Shown: positions 25,521 to 30,595 of the stretch, in pieces
Position numbering within the stretch: position 1 is the first letter of the stretch
How the letters are laid out: each line of letters opens with the position of its first letter
Virus record (IMG/VR): IMGVR_UViG_3300002835_009731
Coordinates: 1-30,682 of that record
Strand: one strand, 5' to 3'
Length of the DNA: 30,682 bases
DNA from: a virus
The notes under the pieces: generated by a model
Told to the model about the DNA's origin: nothing
Database searches by the model: none
The model's input: only the letters and a program-made list of their open reading frames with translations
Position numbers and translations under genes: made by a program

Positions 25521-25706
25521 ATGGACACACTAACATTCAAAGAAATTGTAAAGATGGCCCGTGAGAATGATTTGCATATTCTTATTAAGTCTGAAGGATA
25601 TGCTTTGTGTGATGAAAACTTGGAAACGCTAGTGATAACTAGCAGCCTGCGTAAGATGGCGTGGTATATTAACAACTGTGACGTTCTTGGAATTGTGAAG
25701 GTATGA
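25521..25706 (+). CDS. Small early protein, hypothetical
   Basis: 61 aa from ATG at 25521 with GAGGATTGAAA upstream. Alpha/beta small domain (TFKEIVKMARENDLHILIKS, GYALCDENLETLVI). Its stop overlaps the next ATG as ATGA. Unknown function. Confidence 0.72.
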   Translation: MDTLTFKEIVKMARENDLHILIKSEGYALCDENLETLVITSSLRKMAWYINNCDVLGIVKV

Positions 25707-25957
25707 GTATGTATAACGGCTATGCAAATTATCAAACGTGGAATGTTTGCTTGTGGATTAGTAACGATGAAATGTTGTATGGTCTAGCACAACGTTGTGA
25801 GTCTTATGAGCGTTTCAAGATTTTCCTGCGTGAAGTTTTCGAACATCATCCCGTTAGATTCGAAACGCCCGATGGTGTGGCATGGAATGATAGCGGAATA
25901 GAACTGGCAGAAGTAGAAAAATATTGGGAAGAAAGTTTTTCTCAAGTTGAAGCTTGA
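25703..25957 (+). CDS. Conserved YNGYANYQTWNV-type phage protein
   Basis: 84 aa. The N-terminus MYNGYANYQTWNVCLWISND is the hallmark of a small, widespread phage and plasmid family of unknown function (DUF7249-like by memory). The C-terminal part has TPDGVAWNDSGIELAEVEKY, also typical. ATGA overlap at the start; TGA stop within the next -35. Confidence 0.85.
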   Translation: MSMYNGYANYQTWNVCLWISNDEMLYGLAQRCESYERFKIFLREVFEHHPVRFETPDGVAWNDSGIELAEVEKYWEESFSQVEA

Positions 25958-25982
25958 CAACTGCCGATAAGTATAGTAGACT
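25954..25982 (+). promoter_or_regulatory. Early promoter 8
   Basis: TTGACA, 17 bases with GCCGATA, TAGACT. The -35 contains the previous stop. Same CGAT position as in promoters 1, 9, 10, 11 and 12. Confidence 0.75.
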
Positions 25983-26022
25983 AGCGTAAGTGTTTTTCAA
26001 TTAGCAAAAGAGGTGTTTTAGT

Positions 26023-26412
26023 ATGAGTGATTTTCTGATGATTTGTTTGGTTGCTGCGGTTGTGTTCTGTCTGACTTTTTATTGTGTGTATCGTGGAGTG
26101 TACGGTTCGCTGTCTTCTGCGAATCTTGGTGAAGTTTATAACTTCCATTATCTCCAGCCTCTCACGGGAGAGTATGAGCGTTATCTTGCCAAGGTAATCT
26201 CTAAGCGTGATATGAAAGAGCAGATTGGTTATCTGAACGCTACGAGTAACTATCGTAGACATGATAGCCAGTTTGAGCGTAGTAACACGCTTGTCACTTG
26301 CGAATTGTCAAACGGTGAAATTCGTAACTTTTACGCTGAACGTGTGAGAGATTGCTACCGTTCGATTTTCGGTAGACTTTTGTACAGTACGGGCATGGCC
26401 TGCATGTTCTAA
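26023..26412 (+). CDS. Membrane-anchored early protein, hypothetical
   Basis: 129 aa with a weak ribosome site (AAAGAGG upstream). Residues about 4-25 form one strong transmembrane helix (FLMICLVAAVVFCLTFYCVY). The rest is a soluble alpha/beta domain: YNFHYLQPLTGEYERYLAKV, SNYRRHDSQFERSNTLVTCE, GEIRNFYAERVRDCYR. The soluble part feels like a family seen in other genomes, but I cannot name it. N-out or N-in topology is undecided. Last gene of block 3. Confidence 0.75.
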   Translation: MSDFLMICLVAAVVFCLTFYCVYRGVYGSLSSANLGEVYNFHYLQPLTGEYERYLAKVISKRDMKEQIGYLNATSNYRRHDSQFERSNTLVTCELSNGEIRNFYAERVRDCYRSIFGRLLYSTGMACMF

Positions 26413-26426
26413 AAAACGCGACACTC

Positions 26427-26512
26427 GCTCTAAGTCTATATCCCACAAGGACTTAGGGCGAATCGCCGCCGCCCCGCGAAGCGTAAGTCCTTTGCTGGCA
26501 TACACTTACGTC
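26427..26512 (+). repeat. Bipartite palindrome module, copy 4
   Basis: Units 26427-26459 and 26480-26512. Unit a pairs over 11 bp (CGCTCTAAGTC with GACTTAGGGCG, one T/G). Here the usual G/C pair next to TAAGTC is changed to C/G on both sides. The spacer is C-rich (CGCCGCCGCCCCGC), the reverse of the G-rich spacers. Confidence 0.9.
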
Positions 26513-26569
26513 AAGTCATGACGCAAAAGCTGTGCCAAAAATATTTTGAAAATTCTCTGAAGATTTTGC

Positions 26570-26598
26570 TTGACACGGGCCGATATATAGTATATACT
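26570..26598 (+). promoter_or_regulatory. Early promoter 9 (module 4)
   Basis: TTGACA, 17 bases with GCCGATA, TATACT. Upstream CTGAAGATTTT resembles the sequence before promoter 1. Confidence 0.85.
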
Positions 26599-26622
26599 TG
26601 AGAGAAGAAAGAAGAGTGAAAG

Positions 26623-26826
26623 ATGAGATTGCTGAATAAGACTGAAATTGCTGATCTGGAATTTGATGCTGATCTGATGGGGTTTCGGGTGGTTTATATT
26701 GCAAAGCCTCTTGACGAAAACCATTTCGTACTGTACCATAAAGAACCCGTGTTGAAGCATGTCGGACACTACAGGAATCTGCGTGATCTTCATTTGGCTA
26801 TGCAAGCGAATTACGTAACCAAATAA
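26623..26826 (+). CDS. Small early protein, hypothetical
   Basis: 67 aa, purine-rich leader. LLNKTEIADLEFDADLMGF, VVYIAKPLDENHFVLYHK, GHYRNLRDLHLAMQANY: alpha/beta, unrecognised. Confidence 0.7.
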   Translation: MRLLNKTEIADLEFDADLMGFRVVYIAKPLDENHFVLYHKEPVLKHVGHYRNLRDLHLAMQANYVTK

Positions 26827-26843
26827 ATTTTTAAAGTTGCCCC

Positions 26844-26872
26844 TTGACAGTTGACGATCTAAGGTATAGAAT
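26844..26872 (+). promoter_or_regulatory. Early promoter 10
   Basis: TTGACA, 17 bases with GACGATC, TAGAAT (or TATAGA with 15-bp spacing). Confidence 0.75.
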
Positions 26873-26896
26873 CAATCACACAAGGAGAAAGAAACC

Positions 26897-27070
26897 ATGC
26901 GATACGATTTTGATGATGTCAACGCGATTCTCTCCGCTCTTGCCGATGCGGATATTGTGGAGCCGATGGTCGAGCCGATTGACGATCCCAGCGTGGAAGT
27001 CAACTTCTGGGATTGGGCCGATGTTGTGGGTGCTGTTGACGATTTTGTTCCAGAGGAGTATACTGTGTAA
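26897..27070 (+). CDS. Hyperacidic small protein
   Basis: 57 aa from ATG at 26897 (ACAAGGAG upstream); a different-frame long ORF over this region is spurious. 16 Asp/Glu, one Arg, no Lys (MRYDFDDVNAILSALADADI, NFWDWADVVGAVDDFVPEEY). Helical with strong negative charge, as in DNA-mimic proteins; this is an inference from composition only. Followed at once by two further small genes. Confidence 0.75.
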   Translation: MRYDFDDVNAILSALADADIVEPMVEPIDDPSVEVNFWDWADVVGAVDDFVPEEYTV

Positions 27071-27071
27071 T

Positions 27072-27131
27072 ATGGCGTTCATTCTACTGTGCGTTTTCTT
27101 TCTTTACCTTTCCTGCATTGTTGAGGACTAA
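27072..27131 (+). CDS. Possible 19-aa membrane peptide
   Basis: ATG one base after the previous stop. MAFILLCVFFLYLSCIVED: a single hydrophobic helix with acidic end. Tight spacing and GAGG for the next gene inside it support expression, but the length makes chance possible. Confidence 0.45.
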   Translation: MAFILLCVFFLYLSCIVED

Positions 27132-27135
27132 TAAC

Positions 27136-27372
27136 ATGAGCCACCCTGACCCGTTGTTTGATGCCGATAACTCTTACGAGGATGATGACATGGAAATCCA
27201 TGATGATACCGCTGATGCTCTCTATGACGATTACCACGATTACCATGATGATAGCATGGATGGCGACCACGATTCCGCGATGACTTCCTGCGGATGGGGA
27301 ACGGATGAGGATTACGGTCATTATGGTGATGACATTGAATCTTTCCGCGATTACTATGGAGATGATTTCTGA
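27136..27372 (+). CDS. Extremely acidic Asp-rich protein
   Basis: 78 aa from ATG at 27136 (GAGG upstream). 24 Asp and 4 Glu against one Arg and no Lys; also many Tyr and His (ADALYDDYHDYHDDSMDGDH). Net charge near -27. Such proteins can imitate DNA phosphates (Ocr-like anti-restriction proteins) or bind metal ions; His-Asp pairs make metal binding a real alternative. Stop overlaps the next start (TGATG). Confidence 0.8.
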   Translation: MSHPDPLFDADNSYEDDDMEIHDDTADALYDDYHDYHDDSMDGDHDSAMTSCGWGTDEDYGHYGDDIESFRDYYGDDF

Positions 27373-27599
27373 TGAAACTTGGATATCAAAAGTTTGTAGA
27401 GTTTGATAACGGTTATTCCGCGAGCATTGTATCTAACGATATGAGCTACGGTAGTGATCGTGGACTATTTGAGATTGCTATCCTACACAATAGCGATATT
27501 GTATACGACACGGGTATTACAAACGATGTGATCGGATTTCTTGATTTTCAAGGGGTAGCAGACACACTCAAACAAATTGAAAACCTTCCGCGACGTTAG
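27372..27599 (+). CDS. Conserved small phage protein
   Basis: 75 aa. FDNGYSASIVSNDMSYGSDR, GLFEIAILH, YDTGITNDVIGFLDFQGVAD and a Leu-Pro ending follow a pattern seen in many phage early proteins of unknown function (NGYxxSVV..SYG...GLxExAVL...ITxDVIG). The last base of its stop is the first base of module 5. Confidence 0.8.
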   Translation: MKLGYQKFVEFDNGYSASIVSNDMSYGSDRGLFEIAILHNSDIVYDTGITNDVIGFLDFQGVADTLKQIENLPRR

Positions 27600-27684
27600 A
27601 CGTAAACCCTTGTGGCATAAGGACTTACGACGCGGCGGGCGGGGAAAATTTGTCATAAGTCCTTTACTACCATATACTTACGAC
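27599..27684 (+). repeat. Bipartite palindrome module, copy 5
   Basis: Units 27599-27631 and 27652-27684, spacer GCGGCGGGCGGGGAAAATTT. The promoter follows 23 bases later, the shortest distance of the six. Confidence 0.92.
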
Positions 27685-27707
27685 GAGTTTTTACCTAAAG
27701 AAAGTGC

Positions 27708-27736
27708 TTGACAGGTGACGATAACTATGGTAGACT
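27708..27736 (+). promoter_or_regulatory. Early promoter 11 (module 5)
   Basis: TTGACA, 17 bases with TGACGATA, TAGACT. Confidence 0.78.
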
Positions 27737-27755
27737 ACCTAGGGAGGACTGAGAG

Positions 27756-27899
27756 ATGAGTGAATATGTAGAAGATAGGGAATATATACAACCTGAGCAA
27801 GAGACGATAGATTGGCTAGTCTACGCAGAATACATAAGCTGCGAACTTAGGAAGATTAGGCAAGATGCGGGGAATGAGGTAGATGGGATGTCTGCATAA
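27756..27899 (+). CDS. Small early protein, hypothetical
   Basis: 47 aa with GGGAGGACTGAG upstream. Helical, charged (QPEQETIDWLVYAEYISCEL, RKIRQDAGNEVDG). No recognisable family. Confidence 0.65.
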   Translation: MSEYVEDREYIQPEQETIDWLVYAEYISCELRKIRQDAGNEVDGMSA

Positions 27900-27987
27900 G
27901 ATAGGTAAGATGGATAAATTGGGGTGAGTCTTTGCCTATCTAAGCGGGTCATGTGTTTTTCGCCATAGTCAGCTAAAAGGAGATTTT

Positions 27988-28149
27988 ATGAAGAACGTGC
28001 ATGTTTATGATATTAAGTCTGAAGATGGTCAATCATTGATGGATTTGATTATCCCCGTGGATATTGGATATGAGTGGATGGATGTGTTTGAGAAGGTTCA
28101 GGGAGCATATCTTGACAACGTAGACAGCTATAGCTATACTGAAGTGTAG
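27988..28149 (+). CDS. Small acidic early protein, hypothetical
   Basis: 53 aa with AAAAGGAG upstream. VHVYDIKSEDGQSLMDLIIP, DIGYEWMDVFEKVQGAYLDN. Acidic alpha/beta peptide, unknown. It lies directly before tRNA-Lys and may be co-transcribed with it. Confidence 0.68.
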   Translation: MKNVHVYDIKSEDGQSLMDLIIPVDIGYEWMDVFEKVQGAYLDNVDSYSYTEV

Positions 28150-28156
28150 CTTGATC

Positions 28157-28230
28157 GGGTCATTAGCTCAGTTGGTCAGAGCAAGGGTCTTTTAAACCTT
28201 TGGTCGTAGGTTCGAATCCTACATGACCCA
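28157..28230 (+). tRNA. tRNA-Lys (UUU)
   Basis: Cloverleaf: acceptor GGGTCAT/ATGACCC, D arm AGCTCAGTTGGTCAGAGC, anticodon stem AGGGT/ACCTT with loop CTTTTAA, T arm GTAGG TTCGAAT CCTAC. CCA not encoded. Confidence 0.97.
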
Positions 28231-28259
28231 TTGAAATTGTTAAGGATTGTGAGTATAAT
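28231..28259 (+). promoter_or_regulatory. Promoter after tRNA-Lys
   Basis: TTGAAA, 17 bases, TATAAT, starting directly after the tRNA. No CGAT motif. Confidence 0.7.
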
Positions 28260-28303
28260 ATGAGGATGCGGCGTATTCACAAATATCAACTAAGGAGTAA
28301 ATT

Positions 28304-28558
28304 ATGTCATGGCGAGATGAATTCTTCTTCTATAAAGGATATAATTGTAGGATTGAACATGAATATGAAGAAGATAATGTCAAGGCTTGGCATATCGTGG
28401 TTGATAAAGATGGTAAACAAATAACTGCCGATATAACTCCATATGATAGTTCTACTGAAACTCTACGTTTGTGGATTGACGCTGGTATGCCTAGTCGCAT
28501 TAACAACGGACCACTTCATAGAGAAGAATTGGAGAAGATGATCTATGAGCGAGCCTAA
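28304..28558 (+). CDS. Small early protein, hypothetical
   Basis: 84 aa, AAGGAGTAAATT before ATG. FFFYKGYNCRIEHEYEEDNV, AWHIVVDKDGKQITADITPY, LRLWIDAGMPSRINNGPLHR. Compact alpha/beta domain, unrecognised. Overlaps the next ATG by 14 bases. Confidence 0.75.
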   Translation: MSWRDEFFFYKGYNCRIEHEYEEDNVKAWHIVVDKDGKQITADITPYDSSTETLRLWIDAGMPSRINNGPLHREELEKMIYERA

Positions 28559-28688
28559 TGTCTATTATATCTATAACGAATACGTGTTGGGCGACGTAGA
28601 TTATTATGAGGATATCTATGAAGAAATCGTAGAGTATGATGACTCTAACGAATGGTACAATATTGATGAAGCGGAGGCTGATGTTTGA
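28545..28688 (+). CDS. Hyperacidic small protein without basic residues
   Basis: 47 aa. 16 Asp/Glu and no Lys, Arg or His; nine Tyr (DVDYYEDIYEEIVEYDDSNE). Overlaps the previous gene, so likely translationally coupled. It resembles in composition the two acidic proteins at 26897 and 27136. Confidence 0.7.
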   Translation: MSEPNVYYIYNEYVLGDVDYYEDIYEEIVEYDDSNEWYNIDEAEADV

Positions 28689-28699
28689 GTTGCGATGGT

Positions 28700-28772
28700 G
28701 CCGATGTAGCTCAGTTGGTAGAGCGTTAGTTTTGTAAACTAAATGTCGCCGGATCGTTCCCGGCCATCGGCT
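28700..28772 (+). tRNA. tRNA-Thr (UGU), unusual T loop
   Basis: Acceptor GCCGATG/CATCGGC, anticodon stem TTAGT/ACTAA with loop TTTGTAA, T stem GCCGG/CCGGC. The T loop is ATCGTTC: A at 54 and T at 58 replace the normal T54-A58 pair. Confidence 0.92.
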
Positions 28773-28773
28773 C

Positions 28774-28844
28774 TCCGGGATGGTGAAACGGTATCACAAA
28801 GGATTTTGGTTCCTTTTTTCTACGTTCGAATCGTAGTCCCGGAA
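28774..28844 (+). tRNA. tRNA-Gln (UUG)
   Basis: Acceptor TCCGGGA/TCCCGGA (T1-A72 as usual for Gln), anticodon stem AAGGA/TCCTT with loop TTTTGGT, T arm TACG TTCGAAT CGTA. Lies 1 base after tRNA-Thr. Confidence 0.95.
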
Positions 28845-28865
28845 CTAAACACAAAGGAGGTTGAT

Positions 28866-29294
28866 ATGCTTGGTGATAATGCGGTTTATCTTGCTAAAGA
28901 AATTGAAAAACTGAATATGTATGAAGAAAGTTGCAATAGAGATGATTTTATTGCTATCATGCGTAACAATAAAGTGTTGATAACCTCTTTTTATCATGCC
29001 GTTGGTGATATGTGCGAAATGATGTTTCGCTTTGAAGCTGGTAATGATCGTGGAAACAATATGTATGGCCTTAAGGGGAAGTTTGATGAAATCTCATTTC
29101 TAGCTCACAATCTGTATTTATGTGCTAATGATGATGGTGGAATGGTGGATATATATCCAAAAAACTTCGCTAAGATAGCTGATGATCTGGAGGATATGTC
29201 TATTCGATTGAATTATGAGATTCACAACAACATGACAGTGATTAATAATTCTAGGAATAAAGAATATAGCAAGATGGAACGGGTGATGTGTTGA
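28866..29294 (+). CDS. Hypothetical protein between tRNA clusters
   Basis: 142 aa from ATG at 28866 with AAAGGAGG upstream; a longer in-frame start lies inside a tRNA. Mostly helical (NAVYLAKEIEKLNMYEESCN, FYHAVGDMCEMMFRFEAGND, FAKIADDLEDMSIRLNYEIH). Not recognised. Embedded between tRNA genes of one transcript. Confidence 0.75.
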   Translation: MLGDNAVYLAKEIEKLNMYEESCNRDDFIAIMRNNKVLITSFYHAVGDMCEMMFRFEAGNDRGNNMYGLKGKFDEISFLAHNLYLCANDDGGMVDIYPKNFAKIADDLEDMSIRLNYEIHNNMTVINNSRNKEYSKMERVMC

Positions 29295-29300
29295 TTTGAT

Positions 29301-29372
29301 TGTCCGATAGCTCAACGGTAGAGTAGGCGGCTGTTAACCGCTTGGTTCTAGGTTCGAATCCTAGTCGGACAG
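29301..29372 (+). tRNA. tRNA-Asn (GUU)
   Basis: Acceptor TGTCCGA/TCGGACA, discriminator G, anticodon stem GGCGG/CCGCT with loop CTGTTAA, T arm CTAGG TTCGAAT CCTAG. Confidence 0.95.
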
Positions 29373-29375
29373 CTT

Positions 29376-29460
29376 GGAAGAATGGCAGAGTGGTCTAATG
29401 CACCGGTTTACTAAACCGGCGACTCTAACGGGTCCGTGGGTTCGAATCCTACTTCTTCCG
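29376..29460 (+). tRNA. tRNA-Ser with rare ACU anticodon
   Basis: Class II tRNA: acceptor GGAAGAA/TTCTTCC, discriminator G, long variable arm GACTC/GGGTC, T arm GTGGG TTCGAAT CCTAC. Anticodon stem CCGGT/ACCGG with 7-nt loop TTACTAA gives anticodon ACT where bacterial tRNA-Ser normally has GCT. Confidence 0.93.
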
Positions 29461-29463
29461 TGC

Positions 29464-29536
29464 GGCCCTATCGTCTAGTGGACTAGGACACTACCCTTTC
29501 ACGGTAGATACTGGAGTTCGAATCTCCATAGGGTCA
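29464..29536 (+). tRNA. tRNA-Glu (UUC)
   Basis: Acceptor GGCCCTA/TAGGGTC (one G-T), anticodon stem CTACC/GGTAG with loop CTTTCAC, T arm GGAG TTCGAAT CTCC. Close to the bacterial consensus. Confidence 0.96.
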
Positions 29537-29538
29537 CT

Positions 29539-29611
29539 GTGGCTATAGCTCAATTGGTAGAGCAACAGGTTGTGATCCTGTAGGTTGTGGGTTCAAGTCT
29601 CACTAGCCACC
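29539..29611 (+). tRNA. tRNA-His (GUG), no encoded G-1
   Basis: Acceptor GTGGCTA/TAGCCAC, discriminator C, anticodon stem ACAGG/CCTGT with loop TTGTGAT. The base before position 1 is T, not the G usually encoded at -1 in bacteria. Confidence 0.95.
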
Positions 29612-29615
29612 TATT

Positions 29616-29689
29616 GGGAGCGTAGATCAATTGGTTAGATCGCCAGCCTGTCACGCTGGAGGTTGCGGGTTCAAGTCCCGTCGCTCTCG
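29616..29689 (+). tRNA. tRNA-Asp (GUC)
   Basis: Acceptor GGGAGCG/CGCTCTC, anticodon stem CCAGC/GCTGG with loop CTGTCAC, T arm GCGGG TTCAAGT CCCGT. D arm is TAGATCAATTGGTTAGATC. Last gene of block 5; module 6 starts 6 bases later. Confidence 0.95.
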
Positions 29690-29695
29690 TTATTT

Positions 29696-29781
29696 GATGT
29701 AAGTCGTTATCTATCAAGTGTTTAGGACTAGCGGGGCGGGCCGCGTTTTTCATAAGTCCTTATCTACCAACACCTTACGAC
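29696..29781 (+). repeat. Bipartite palindrome module, copy 6
   Basis: Units 29696-29728 and 29749-29781, spacer TAGCGGGGCGGGCCGCGTTT. Here the module follows a tRNA gene rather than a coding sequence. Confidence 0.9.
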
Positions 29782-29828
29782 AAATCTCTCTAGCAAATAC
29801 CATACCAAAGATTTTCTAAAGATTTCTC

Positions 29829-29856
29829 TTGACGTTGACGATCTATATGGTATGAT
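29829..29856 (+). promoter_or_regulatory. Early promoter 12 (module 6)
   Basis: TTGACG, 16 bases with TGACGATC, TATGAT. Preceded by GATTTTCTAAAGATTTCTC, similar to the region before promoters 1 and 9. Confidence 0.7.
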
Positions 29857-29879
29857 GAATGAACACAAGGGAGAATGAT

Positions 29880-30584
29880 ATGAAAACTGCTGATGGTAAT
29901 GATAAGTTGGGTAAAGGTTGCATTGTTGTTTCGCGTCCAGTGGGTGACACTTGCCCGCCAGATTGCGATTATCTAGGGAACGGTTGCTATGCCGAAGCTA
30001 CTGAAAATCAATATAAGAATGCCCGCACGGCTGGTTTTGCGAATGTTGTGACTGAGAAGAATAAGATTCGTGCGATGATTCTTGACGCTAAAAAGCGAGA
30101 GAAGTCTATTCGTTGGCATGAACGGGGCGATTGGTTTCTCAATGGCGAACTTGACCTAGACTATGTTGCTAATGTAACGTGGGCTTGTGAGAGTATTCTT
30201 GCCGATGGTGATACGTTGCCCGATATGTGGTTCTATACTCATATCTATGATTCACGGCTTGTGAGTCTGGAAAAGTATATGAATGTATATGCTAGTGTGC
30301 ATGATGATAATGATATGGGCGAAGCAATGGCCCAAGGTTTCAAACTGTTCGCATGGTGTGATAGTGATATGAAGATTGCACCCAAGCGACCAAAGAGCAA
30401 GGTAAAGGCCGAAGCATGGCGACAAGCACTGCCAAAGCTGGTGGTTCTCAATGCTACCAAATTCGTGGTGTGTCCAGAAATTCGTCGCGGTCGTGCAGAA
30501 ATCACTTGCACTGGCACCAAAGATAGTATATCATGTGATCTGTGCGTTCGCGGTCTTGCTAATGTTTTGTTCCCTGCCCACTAA
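29880..30584 (+). CDS. Cys-rich protein, GP88-like
   Basis: 234 aa from ATG at 29880 (AAGGGAGA upstream; an earlier in-frame ATG at 29859 is less likely). Conserved-looking Cys cluster near residues 25-38: GDTCPPDCDYLGNGCYAEAT, then C-terminal Cys (VVCPEIRRGRAEITC, then ISCDLCVRG). This layout (TCP..C..GCYA, late C-x2-C) recalls phage GP88/DUF5131-type proteins, which look like metal or iron-sulfur binding proteins. Middle part: RWHERGDWFLNGELD and WFYTHIY. Function unknown; first gene of block 6. Confidence 0.7.
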   Translation: MKTADGNDKLGKGCIVVSRPVGDTCPPDCDYLGNGCYAEATENQYKNARTAGFANVVTEKNKIRAMILDAKKREKSIRWHERGDWFLNGELDLDYVANVTWACESILADGDTLPDMWFYTHIYDSRLVSLEKYMNVYASVHDDNDMGEAMAQGFKLFAWCDSDMKIAPKRPKSKVKAEAWRQALPKLVVLNATKFVVCPEIRRGRAEITCTGTKDSISCDLCVRGLANVLFPAH

Positions 30585-30595
30585 AAGGATATAAA

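Noticed and set aside
26844-27070. N-terminal part of a 95-codon plus-strand ORF
   Set aside because: Starts inside a -35 box and overlaps the hyperacidic gene in another frame, which has the proper ribosome site. Only its last 19 codons could be a separate peptide.
27900-27940. Hairpin GATAGG/CCTATC before the gene at 27988
   Set aside because: Long 29-nt loop and only 6 bp, no T run; too weak for a terminator or riboswitch call.
29550-29753. 67-codon minus-strand ORF with GLEPATSSVTGWRS-like sequence
   Set aside because: Typical spurious ORF antisense to tRNA-His and tRNA-Asp genes.
22306-29781. CRISPR array interpretation of the 33-bp units
   Set aside because: Units occur in isolated pairs kilobases apart, are themselves variable, and the 20-bp spacers resemble one another; no cas genes are present.
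22306-29781. Tyrosine-recombinase sites or integron attC sites
   Set aside because: The 13-7-13 reading of unit a resembles lox/FRT-type architecture, but no recombinase gene is in the window, cores are not conserved between copies, and unit b lacks the inner arm match. Kept only as a remote option.
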